Below are positions 43,422 through 54,408 of a stretch of DNA of 64,000 bases, piece after piece. The notes beneath the pieces were generated by a model, which made no database searches, had not been told where the DNA came from, and saw only the letters and a program-made list of their open reading frames with translations. The position numbers were made by a program, and so were the translations under genes. This DNA comes from Fonsecaea monophora (taxonomy: Eukaryota > Ascomycota > Eurotiomycetes > Chaetothyriales > Herpotrichiellaceae): the NCBI RefSeq assembly GCF_001642475.1, contig NW_019173981.1, positions 62,001 to 126,000 on the forward strand. The letters are read 5' to 3'. The stretch's first letter is position 1. Every line of letters begins with the position of its first letter.

Positions 43422-45377
43422 TCAGTCAAATTGACTCAGAAGAGGCTCGGCTTCAGCATATTCCCTCTTGATGGTCTCCACGCGAGCCTGGGAACGCGGC
43501 GCAATAACGACGTTGAACGGCTTTGCGACCCGGTTGGCGCCTCCTATGAAAGCCGAATGCTGGCCATTGACAGTGAATGCAGCCGTGTTGATGTGCTCTG
43601 GCTTGCCTGTCCGTGGGTCGATCGCGGGAGAGATATCGAATGCCCAGATGATTTTCGAAATGGATCGCCACAAATTCCGTTCGGCGATGTGCATGCCAGG
43701 ACAGATTCGTCGACCGGCTCCGTAAGCTTTATAGAGGCACCCGCCCCAGTCAGCGATCAAATGTCCCCTGCTAATGATAAGAGAGCGACAGGCAACACAC
43801 CATAATGGTCGCGATCTTTCCAGTCTGGATTTCCTTGGTAATGATCTGCCAGCCTTGTCCTTTGGTCGTATCTGTGGAGTTGGTTGGGGTTAGCTCTAGG
43901 TGCTCTGTCTTGAAGGTGACACAAGGCAGATCAATACCGATCGGGATTGAACTTCTCAGGTTCTTCATAGTACTCTTCATCCATGTGCAGTGCCCTGGAT
44001 ACCGACAATCAGCAATGGAATTCAGCGTGGGAGCAAGCAGATTTCTCACCAGGTACTTTGCATCGTTCGCGCACCCTTTGGGATCAAATATCCTTTGTAG
44101 TAATCGTCTTCGCGCGCAACGTGAGGGACTCCTGTCACAGTAACGCATCGCCACCTCAGAGTCTCCTTCTGAATCTGGGCAATGTACGGAAGGTTGTCGT
44201 AGTCTGACCACTGAGGAGTCCGATCTTCTCCCACAACACTGTCCATCTCCTTTTGCGCCTTTCTCTGATATTCCGGCCAACAGGCCATGGCCATGACGAA
44301 TGAAATCAGCGTAGACGAAGTTGTGTCGGCACCACCCTCGAGGATTTCCCCTCCTAAAAACTGCAACGAGTGTAAACCCCACCGCCACGTTCCCAGTGAT
44401 CCTCCGGTCTTCGCACCGGGATTTTGGCTGCAGAACTCGTCAAAGAGGCAATTGGACGCAGGAGCAAGCTCTCGTCGACCCAGGTACTCGTTCCATAGCT
44501 TGGCGAAGAGTGCGTCCATCCTACGTCCATGCTCTATCGCACGACGTTTCCAGAATGCAAACGATGAAGGCACCAATTGCAACAGGCTGAAAGGCCACTC
44601 GTCCACCGGAGGTGTGGCCCCGAGCTCCATATTTTCCGCCAGGTAGCCCATTGCGGCTCCCACATCTTGACACAATGGTTCCTCGAAAGCTTTGGGACGC
44701 TTGCCGTAGGTGAGGGCACCGGTCACGGCTGCGGAATACCTCTTCAAGAGTTTGTAATAATTCTGAGGCTCGTCTAGCAGAGTGCAAAGTAACGCGAGAG
44801 CCCTGATCAGCACGTGCCAAGTCAGCCGCCGGAGCAATCCATCCTGATCAGTAGAAATACGCACTCGGCATTCTGGTATTCGGCGTGGATCTTGTCACAT
44901 TTCTGAGGAGAAAAATAATGAGACATTAACTTCCGCCGGTCTCTCCATTCGTCGTTCATGGACTGGAAAGCCGCATGATGGTTTTGGGTGAGCAGGCGAG
45001 CCACATAGCTCGGTGGACGATCAGAATAAATATGGGACTTCTTTTCCCAGAGATCACGGATGGCTTCTCTATCCTTGATGGCAATCACAGTGGCGGAGCC
45101 AAACTTCAACGACATGATTGGACCATACTGTTTATGCCATTCGGCGATCCTTTTGTAGGGTGTAAGCGATGATAATGAACCAAAGTAGAACCTTGGGTAT
45201 CTCCAGGTTTGGGAAGCCTTACTGCCACTCAATTTGTTCCTTGGGTATTTGTAGTAGATTCCCAAATATAGGGACCACTGGGGGACCCGGAGGGAGTCCT
45301 GGCTCTCGCTGGCCAATCTGGAGGAGCCGGTATATTCCGTAGGCCAGAACCAATCCTATGATATAGTAAAAGACCAT
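43422..45377 (-). CDS. Cytochrome P450 monooxygenase
   Basis: Six exons: 45223-45377, 44865-45149, 44050-44802, 43938-43994, 43801-43871 and 43422-43726; 541 aa. The ATG at 45377 gives an N-terminal ER anchor (about residues 2-22) and then the hinge L-P-P-G-P-P. I-helix motif E-G-G-A-D-T-T-S-S, K-helix E360-T-L-R363, P-D-R-Y, and heme loop Y-G-A-G-R-R-I-C449-P-G with Tyr in place of the usual Phe. The layout is that of microsomal class II fungal P450s of the ordA-like group. It hydroxylates an unactivated carbon with NADPH and a P450 reductase. In the core cluster it would provide the alcohol that SDRs oxidise before BVMO action; the substrate is unknown. Confidence 0.93.
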
Positions 45378-46205
45378 CCTGCCACCATAGCCCTCAAACC
45401 ACCTCAAAGTAAGATGTCACCTTGTACTTTCAACTGCATAGACATACTAAGTAAATAAATGTTTCTGGCACCTCTCAAACCAAGATGTCGGACCTTGTCC
45501 AGGCGCATCAAAAGGGCTCGAAGCTAAACCCGACTTACCGAAGCGACGCCGTGTACAAGCTCTTAGTACCGAAAACCCGTCACCCCTTACTCTTGATGTC
45601 CTGGGAGCGTGCTTAACTCATTCCCAGGCTTCAAAGAGGTTGCTGTCAGAGAGAAACAATCTCTCTCAACCCGCTCATGCCGGCACGGCTTAATTACAAG
45701 TATTTTCTATTCTGAGAGTCACCAAATTTACACCGGACTAGAGCGTTCATGATCGTTTCCAATGGTTTATGAAACTACCACCAGCTACCCCGTAGAGCTT
45801 CTGTTGCGAAGCATGCAATGGCAAGACCGAAAGGATTTGTGGCCATGGTGGAGTGGTCAACCCACCGTATTTGCCGTGTTCAAGTGATTCAATCGTGCAT
45901 GCCATGAGGGTAATGAGGGTAGAGCATTGCTCAGAGCTCCCCAGTGTTAGCAAATCTCGCCAGAAAGGAGGGCTGCAACGGTGTCCATGTCAAATGTCTA
46001 TAAGTCAACTTGATGCAATTCACGTTCTCTTTAGCACGTCTATTGTACCACCGAAGTTAGAGCGCACTCTTGAGTACAAATACACAAATCCACATTGCCA
46101 AAGCATCTGAAAACTTGCAACAGAGTTTGCACTCCTCAATTCGCTAGTTTTGCAGCCTTCTGTTCACGGCTTCTAGCGACCAACTTTCCCATATCGAATC
46201 GTCTT
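45378..46205. other. Intergenic, P450 promoter region
   Basis: 0.8 kb upstream of the P450 start and downstream of the transporter stop. Nothing coding was recognised. Confidence 0.4.
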
Positions 46206-48119
46206 TCACAAACTTCTCCCACACTCCTCGTGGACAGCCAATTTGCTTCCCTTCACTTCTACCTGCTGCGGAGACTCTAGGTGGACATCCTCCAGGCGTA
46301 TAGCAATTTCGTGACCAAACAGAGCATCAAGCTCTTCCAGAGGCACATTTTTGGTCTGTCACTGTCAGCATTTGTCAGTGCGAGAGTAGTGGCCACAGCA
46401 ACCTTACCTCGGGGAGAAAGAAGTAGACATGGATAGCGCCACAGAAACTGAGGATGATGAAGACCAAATAAAACTTCCAAGAAATGGTATTCATGGCTGT
46501 AGGAGCGACGTTGAGCCAAAGAGTCTGCATCAAATAGAGCCCGCTAATGCAGAGACAGCTGGCCAGCGTGCGCAAGTGGTTGGGGAAGATTTCGCTCACG
46601 ACGGTGAACTGATTGTTGTCGAGACAAGCTCCAAATCTTGGGAAGAGAGAGGTATCAGTAAGCTTTACCATTACAGAGAAGGTCGTGACTTACGGAAGAG
46701 CGGTAATGTAGAGAAAAGTCACTGCGGGCACAGCATACTTGTTGTCCTGGGTGTCGAGGAAGTATTTGAGACAGGCTGTGAAGATGGCGAGCGAGATAGC
46801 CAGCCCAATGAAGCCGATTACTTGTCAGATTAGCACAGAGTCCGTAACGTAGTTTGGAAGACGCCTCACTCAAAGACAGTCGGCGTCCCATGCGATCGAC
46901 AGTCACATTCCCAATAAGGATGCACACTCCGGTCCAGGAGATCCAACCCGAAGTCGACATCAGTGCCTCAGCGGTACTAAGACCTAGAGAGCTGTACAGC
47001 ATGACACCGTAATCTTGAAGCATTTAGCGGTAGACTCATATCCCTTCTCTGGATTTGAGAGGCTTACTGTAGATGACCAGGAAGCCGCAGCTCTGTGTGA
47101 AGCATACCACGCCAAAGCCAATCAACAATCGCTTCCTGTATGCAGCTTGGACAAAGAGCGCTTTCCATCTTCCGTGCTTGGCCACTTCCACAGCGTCGGC
47201 TTCGCTCTGTAATTTGATCTGCTCAAACTCTCGTGCCGCAATCGTCTCGTCATGAGAGGTGGCGGCTCTGTGCAGGTTCTGCAAAATAATGTATGCTTCG
47301 TCCAACTTTCCGTAGCGCACCAACCACCTAGGACTCTCTGGCACTGCGAAAAAGGTCAGTTTGGTCCGCAGTTTCTCAGTTGGATTCGGTTAGCATGTCT
47401 TACGAAAGAATGATACAACAAGGAAGATGAGTCCAATCAGGACCGACAGGGAGACTGGAAATCTCCAACCAAATGTCCCGATCGTAGAATAGAAGCATCC
47501 GACCCCGATCCACGAAGCGGCAACAGCTCCAAGCTCGATTAACAGGGCATGAAGGCCTGTATTCAAGCCCCGAGTCTTCGGCAAGCTGATCTCAGAGTAG
47601 TACGCCACCATGGCGGCCGATGTCTGTCCCGTTGCAAATCCACAGAGGAACCGCGAGACCGTGAACTAAATTATGCCCAAGCCGGTATCAGCTTAGACTG
47701 AACGCCCTCACAGCAAGAGGCAGTTCTACGTACCATAGCTTGGTTCATGGAGGCGGTCTGAATCACAGCACCGACGACGTGTGAGAAGGCCGCAATCTGG
47801 AATCCACGCAAGCGGCCCCAGACCTCGGATGTCCAGGCAGTGAAGAGGGTTCCAATGAACCCCCCTGCGAAGAAGATACCTCCAAAGACGGAGATCATGT
47901 CGGTGCCATGTTGACTTGACGGATCCAATTTCATCGTGACATAGAACTCCGCCTGGCCCAGCTGATTGGACAAAAGAGCCTGGGCATAGCCAGTGAGGAG
48001 CGAGCCTGTCATTGCTCCAATGAGCACCTTTACGCCAACGGATGGTCAGCACAACTTGGAACCGCCCACGCGTCGAACACCAACGAAAGCGGACGTACCG
48101 AAGTGATGCTGTAACCCAT
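46206..48119 (-). CDS. MFS sugar-porter-family transporter (MFS-1)
   Basis: Eight exons: 48099-48119, 47734-48027, 47404-47665, 47068-47343, 46870-47013, 46694-46820, 46408-46636 and 46206-46355; 500 aa. About 12 hydrophobic helices. Sugar-porter motifs: P-E-S-P-R-W-L before the central loop, V-D-R-M-G-R-R in the second half and the C-terminal L-P-E-T-K-N-V-P-L-E-E-L. The first exon is only seven codons, and a short N-terminus is unusual for the family, so an additional upstream exon is possible. Substrate is not predictable from motifs: hexoses, lactose and small acids are all known. In this context it could import or export the pathway compound. Confidence 0.88.
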
Positions 48120-48758
48120 GATGGAGTCACTGAACGTTTGAATATAGGACTTCGCTGTCAAACATCTGGAGTTTATTGTCGGGAAACGCGATGATTGTTA
48201 TGGGTGTTTGCCTATTTCTATCAGTGGCGATGTAGCCGACTTGCCGTCTGGGGAGCCACGCAGCTTTTTCTGGGGAAACCAGCTATGGTGGAGTCCCCCA
48301 CGAAGTGTAAGCATCCTGTCCCGGCTTTTCGGCTTTTTCCTTCAAAACCAATCACGATCACACATGGTATCGGCTCCGGTGGGCTGAACCCTTGGCGTAC
48401 GAGAATCCTTGGCCTCCACCACATGGCGGCGGACGCAAAGCCTCAATACGGGAACCGGATTGATCTCTCTGCCGGCTCGGCACCCTGTATCTTTGGCACA
48501 GACCTTCAAGCGAGACCAGACCGGCTTGCCAGAAAGCACCAGATAGTAGAGCTGTCGAGGTACGCATTGTGTGGTTTAGGGTATGTGGAGAAGTGCGAAC
48601 TAACAGTGTAATCTTCCTCCGGTTCTGACCGTAACCCTCTTTGAAATATAGTATCGAAGCTCTGAGGAAACTCGACCTCAGATCGCTAGGCAAATCGTGT
48701 CTACTCGTTTACCTATTCGTCACCTGTAGGTAGTTGTCTATTATATTTACTTTGGAGC
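48120..48758. other. Intergenic, MFS-1 promoter region
   Basis: 0.6 kb between the MFS-1 start and the acyl-CoA dehydrogenase stop, both on the minus strand. No gene. Confidence 0.4.
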
Positions 48759-50303
48759 CTAGAGCATGGCTCTAGGCATTTGCTTCATCGCCCGTCGTAC
48801 TCCCAGATCTGCTAAACCCTCCTCAGCGCCCCCCCAACAGGGCGTCATATTTACAAGTCCTATAAAACATCTCGACAACCTTTCCCAAACCAGACGGGGT
48901 GAGACCGCGGCCACCGAAGATATTCACTGCATCCTCGGTAATATCCTGGGCACAGCGAGTCACGTAAGACTTGAGAAGGGCGATCGGCCCTGCGAGTACA
49001 GTAGATTGCTCTTTGTACTCCATCGAGTTCATCTGATAAGTGACCGACTCTAACCAGCTCTGACATGCTTCAGTCATGGATATCATTCGGGCTAACTTCT
49101 GTCGGATAACAGGCTGATCGACCAGTAATTTACCAAAGACGCGCCGTTGATGTGTCCATTTGAAACATTCTTCCGTGATCCTTCTCATCCACCTAGTCGT
49201 GAAGCAGATCATGGAGAACCTTTCGTGATTAAAGTTGCTCATTATCACTTTTAGACCTTTACCTTCTTCACCCAGTAAATGGTTAGCCGGCACCTTGACG
49301 TCGTCAAACTCCACGAGAGCCGTCCCGGCGGTTATCCCGTATGCCATCTTGATGGGTCTAGTCTGGACGTTTTCGTCTCGAGGAATCAAGAGTAGCAGAG
49401 AATACGTCTTCGCTTTTGCAGCCCGTGACCAAATAGTCAGCAAACATGCCATTCGTGATCCACTTCATGACTCCGCTGACGATGTAGTACTGGCCGTCGC
49501 TTGATTTCGTCGCTGTCGTCTGGATCCCACTCACATCCGAACCGGCGAAGGGCTCGGTTATGGCCAGACAGATGAAGTTCTGCCCTGAAAGACACTCCTG
49601 ACTCATTTTGTCGCGAAGTCGTGGGTCTGCTGCCCATTGTCGTATCGCTGTTAGACCTATAGCCAGTCCTGCCACATTAGCATCTTGAAAGCCTCGAGCT
49701 ACGGCTCTAGATAACTCTTGTGACAGGATGAGCTCGTGGAAATAGTCAAACTGGTCACCAGGAAGAAAGTCCATTAACGTGAGGTTGTGAAGGTCAACAC
49801 CAGGGCCCAATCGCATCGCAAGGATATTGTTTTGTGCCATCTTGCCGATCGGCTCCTTGGAGACGTATGTTCCATCGGATTCTTTCTGCTGCGCTTCGGG
49901 GTACATATGTACATCCACGAAGTTTCTGACAGCGTGGAGGAAAGTCAGGTGCGATTTGTTGTAGTACGAACTTCTGTATAGACGATTTAACCAGATGGGC
50001 TCGGCATAGGGTACTTGAATCAAGCCACCAGGGGCACTGTAGACAAGGGAAGGTTTGTGGCCCCTAATCTCGCCGATGCAGAGATCATGATATTTCTGAA
50101 GAACTTCATGGCGGTGGAGGCCGTAGAACGCGTCGGTTGCATCGGTACCAGCAACTCGTCGTAGTACGACTGATCCCCCCTGGATGTGCATCGGCAAAGT
50201 CTGTAAGGTCGTAGACCTTTCCATCGATAATGCACCAATTCGAATGGATCGTGTTGTTCTGAGCCACCTTTTTGGTGGTGAAGGTACGCCTGGGAACTTC
50301 CAT
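48759..50303 (-). pseudogene. Acyl-CoA dehydrogenase with N-terminal cytochrome b5 domain, three +1 frameshifts
   Basis: The whole span is homologous coding sequence without introns (about 514 codons). Residues 1-90 are a cytochrome b5 heme domain with H40-P-G-G and H63. The rest is an acyl-CoA dehydrogenase: A-I-T-E-P-F-A-G-S-D-V, K-W-I-T-N-G, F-G-G-R-G-L-T and a C-terminal A-E-E-G-L-A-D-L. The frame changes three times, each as one extra base: in the C6 run 50175-50180 (right after H-P-G), in the T4 run 49414-49417, and in the C7 run 48829-48835 near the C-terminus. The intact enzyme would oxidise an acyl-CoA to the 2-enoyl-CoA. Either the gene is dead in this strain or this stretch has homopolymer sequencing errors; neighbouring genes show none. 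Confidence 0.82.
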
Positions 50304-51002
50304 TTCTGCTGGTCTGGAGAATATGATGCAGTGAATAGCGATACCTAGAGACTCTGAGATTCGCAAACGATCAAATAGTCCCCCTTCTACAGGCAACCGA
50401 CACTGTGCAAAACATATTGAGCAAAGTTTAGGACCTTCCCTGCTAGCAAAAGTGCCTGAGAAGATTTAGAAGCAAGACAGTAATCATCATCCTGTAATCA
50501 TTTTGAACTTGGTTGTCTATCTGAAATCGTAATTTACTAGCAATCGCTTCTTCTTGGGAGTATCGGGCCGCCAAAGTGCTGACCTCAAGCACACTTTACC
50601 GACCCCGAAATGGCGGAGTCTACAGTAACAGCCGCATAAGGCACAGTTGTCATAATCACGGATACTCTCCTTTGCTCGATCATCTATAGCTACTGACGGG
50701 GCATTTGGGCTTTGTCCCAAGCCCGGAACAACTGGTCTAGACGTGTATCAACCGAAAACCCGCCATGGTTGGATGAGATGGCCCAATCACCGAGTAGCCG
50801 AACAGCCTTCATAGATAATGCTACTAGCTCCATGGGAATATGCGACAGTCCGAGAGTAAGTGTGTTATTACCGGAGTCGAGAATACTGTAAAATGTTTTA
50901 GTTTATGAGTCGATTGAAAAAGGAACCCCCTCAGTAATAGTGGTTACCCAGTCTCAACAATTGCCCCTTTCTACGAACGAGTTTAGTTACGGATTTGGCA
51001 AA
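50304..51002. promoter_or_regulatory. Divergent promoter, acyl-CoA dehydrogenase / BVMO-3
   Basis: 699 bp between divergent starts. An everted CCG-N6-CGG and other half-sites occur around 50575-50615, without a pattern shared by the other divergent promoters. Confidence 0.35.
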
Positions 51003-53198
51003 ATGGTTTTCGCAGGGCAACTCCATTTCTCCCAATTTAAAGCACCAATTATCCCCCGTGCCATCGATGACCCTGGACGAAAACTTAGGGTGGTTACTGT
51101 TGGTGCCGGCATCTCTGGGGTGACGACTGCCATCAGGCTGCCGCAACATCTAGGCAAGCACGTTGATCTTCAGATATATGAGAAAAACTCAGGTACGGAT
51201 ATTTTTGTGCCATAGTGCTTTGACGGACACACAGCTGACAATCGAGGCTTGAGATAGACATTGGAGGCGTTTGGCTGGAGAACAAATACCCTGGGGTTGC
51301 TTGTGACATCCCAGCGCCGTGCTTCCAATTTCTTTTCGAAAACAATCCCAACTGGTCCAAATACTATGCCAGTGGCCAAGAGATCTGTAACTATGTTCAA
51401 GGGGTTGCTCAGAAGTTCGGTGTTCGGAAGTACATGAAATTCAATCACCGCGTCACCAACGCCGAATGGAATGAAGAACAAGGCAAATGGCACCTCATGA
51501 TCAAAGACCTGACAACCGACAAGGTAATCGACCACACACCTCGAGCTTGTCCCAGTGAAAACTGATTGCTTCGCTCTAGGAGTTCCCAGACGTAGCCGAT
51601 GTGTTGGTCCTGGGGTGGGGGATGTTGAACAACTGGGAATGGCCTAGAGTCAAAGGTCTCCATAGCTTCAAAGGACCATACATGCACTCGGCGAACTACG
51701 ACACGTCCTTCGATCCCACGGGCAAAAGAGTAGCTGTGGTAGGTGGCGGGTCCACTGGGATCCAGATACTTCCACACATCCAAAAGGTTGCCAGCCATGT
51801 AGACCATTACATGAGGTCTCGCAACTGGATTGCACCGATTGGGTTCGGAGCCATTGAGCTGGAGAAACGAGAAGCGCTTAGTGAGGGCAACTGTAAGTCT
51901 TGCTTGACTGGAGAGCACATGAAGCTATGGCGACCTGACTGTTCGTGCGATAGTCGCCTATACCGCCGAAGAAAAACGGCTCTTTAATAGTAATCCGGAT
52001 GAGTGCCACCGACACCGTCGAGAGGTCGAAGAGGCCATGAATGACTACATGACAGAATCTGGCTTTACCTACGGCACACCGAGACAGCAGGCCATTCAGA
52101 AGTTGTTTGATGAACACATGAAGAAGATGCTTGAGACCAAGCCGGAGATTTTGGAATCGATGCTGCCCAGCTATCCGCCCGGCTGTCGGCGCCGTAAGTA
52201 CGGTGGAGACCTCTGCAGGACTATGGGCTGACGGGCTAATTAGTGACTCCTGGCCCCGGATATCTGGAGGCACTTGTACAACCCAACGTCAACTTTATCA
52301 ACAAAGAGATTGATCACGTGGAAGAAAAGGGTATTGTTACTGAAGACGGTGTACTCCATGAGGTGGATGCTATCATCTGGTGCACAGGATTCAACGTGTA
52401 AGTGTCTCACTCATTGCCAAGCGACTTCCAGTTTACTGACATTCATGTCCTCGCAGAGATTTTGTCAGTCGATTCCCTATGAAGGGTCGTAATGGCGTCA
52501 CTTGGGATGAAGTGATGGACCCAGAGCCAGAATGCTATCTCGGATCTATTCCGGACCAGATGCCGAACTGCCATCTCTATATGGGACCGAACTGCGGAGC
52601 CGGCGCCGGAGGATCCTACATTGTGATCGAAGGCGAATGTGAACTCCTGGTATCTTGTCTCAAAAAGATGCTGAGGGAGAAGATCAAGTCCATGAGCATC
52701 AAGCCGGAGCGTCTGAAGCAATACGTGGCCCATGTCAACTCCTACCTTTCAACCTCGATTTTCGGCCAACCATGCAAGTCATGGTTTAAACGCGGCAAGG
52801 AAGAAGGGCGCAACCTCGCTTATTACTGCGGCAATGCTTTGAATCTCCTGTATGCTCAGCGACATCCCCGATGGGAAGATTTCGACTATACCTATCTGGA
52901 TGAGATGGAGGGTAACCCCATGTCATGGCTAGGGAACGGCTATACGTTGGCTGACTATTCTGGTGGAAGTCGGACCAATTATCTCGATCCGGAAGAGATT
53001 GATTTTCCTCCGCTGCCAACAGAAGAGGAGGCGGAAGGGAAGAACGCGTCAGTGGACGATATGCCGCTCCGAGCGAAGCCGGTCGTGGGTGCGAAGTACA
53101 GTAACATGCGGCCCTTGAACAGCGTAGCTTCACTGCCTCATCAATCCGCGGACACGACCACCAGGTCTGCAGGCGCCGTACTGTTTGGTCGAGCCTAG
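51003..53198 (+). CDS. Baeyer-Villiger-type flavin monooxygenase (BVMO-3)
   Basis: Six exons: 51003-51192, 51258-51523, 51580-51892, 51954-52193, 52244-52397 and 52457-53198; 634 aa. The frame upstream of 51003 has no ATG. Motifs: FAD G34-A-G-I-S-G39, G-G-V-W-L-E-N-K-Y-P-G-V-A-C-D, NADPH G-G-G-S-T-G, C-T-G-F-N. The BVMO fingerprint is F-K-G-P-Y-M-H-S-A-N-Y, with Tyr for the final Trp. The C-terminal 60 residues are a disordered Glu/Ser/Thr tail. It is the same subfamily as BVMO-1 and BVMO-2. It may be a true BVMO with relaxed specificity or another flavin monooxygenase. It pairs divergently with the broken acyl-CoA dehydrogenase gene. Confidence 0.9.
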
Positions 53199-54408
53199 AC
53201 AGTTACAGAAACGGGAGACTTGGATTCAATCTGCTTGTGTTCTGTCTCATTACTTTCAAGTAAAAATCAACTTTTCCTGCCTTTTCCGCTTTCTTTTTTT
53301 TTTCCCCTGGAAGAACAGGATATGATGTAAGCCACGGCTGCTGGTAGATTGTGATACTGGACGAGGAGCTACCCTAGCAATCCATGAAGCACCCTTTTGC
53401 TCCTAGAAAGCTGTGGCGCACTTCCCCGTACTCTATACCTTCAGCATGTGGGCGGGGGTGGAGGTCTGCCGCTCCCTCCTCCGCAGAAGCCCCCTGTGAC
53501 CCACTCCTGGACTTTCCGGATTTAGCTAGCTCCTAGCATTAAGCCGACTGCCTGTCCCTTGACCACCCTTCGCCAAAGACTTTGGCAGAAAATCATCACG
53601 TAATGATGACTTATAAGCGGAGACCCAAGGCGCGCAGGCTGTGTCGAGATCCAAGATTGATGTGTTTCATCAATTCGGAGGCGGGTTGAAAGAAACCAAT
53701 ATCCAAATATCAAAGTGATAATCAGCCAGCAGTCCAGATAGACTCAAAGCGAGTTCGTTTTGACACTTGCTCAAAAGAAAGGACTGTTCGAGAATCGTAG
53801 AACCACCAGGCCTGATTCAACCAAGCTGTGGAGGATGGATGGGAACGATGGGGACTATATTCTCAGACCTTGACGGTCTTGTTCAGGTCATTGGCCCTGT
53901 CTACATCGTTGACGGCGGCTGTGTGTTTGGTGGACCGATGTACATCAATTAACCCCATTCCAACTTCTATCGTCCACCCAGTGGCAACATGTGGTAAGAT
54001 TGCTTTTCTTGTTTCGACTTTTCGCGTTGTGATGGCGAGTTACTTGGAGTGCACCGACCACCAACTTAACGGAGAAGGCTCTTCGGCACCTGCGTCGTCC
54101 AATATTGCCAAGTTGACCTTGCAGAGCGCTGCATGGTATAGTTCTCTGATGCACTCCATCTTTCAGATCCATCGGTAACCTGGCACCCTGGAGCATGGAG
54201 GTGAGTTAAGCTTTTCTCCTGTCCACAAATTCGTTGCAATTTTCCGAGATACCGAGATCCCGGTACTCCGGAAAGCTTCGAAGTGTGGATATATACCTTA
54301 TGGAATATGGCGCACTACAACGACGACATAGCCAGTACATCTACTACCGACAAGCTGGGCGGGAGGACTTTACATTGATTTGTCCAGAGCAGTGACTGCA
54401 CGTGGACC
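53199..54408. other. Intergenic, MFS-2 upstream region
   Basis: 1.2 kb between two plus-strand genes. Contains a T/C-rich tract near 53285-53310. Small ORFs lack coding character. Confidence 0.4.
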
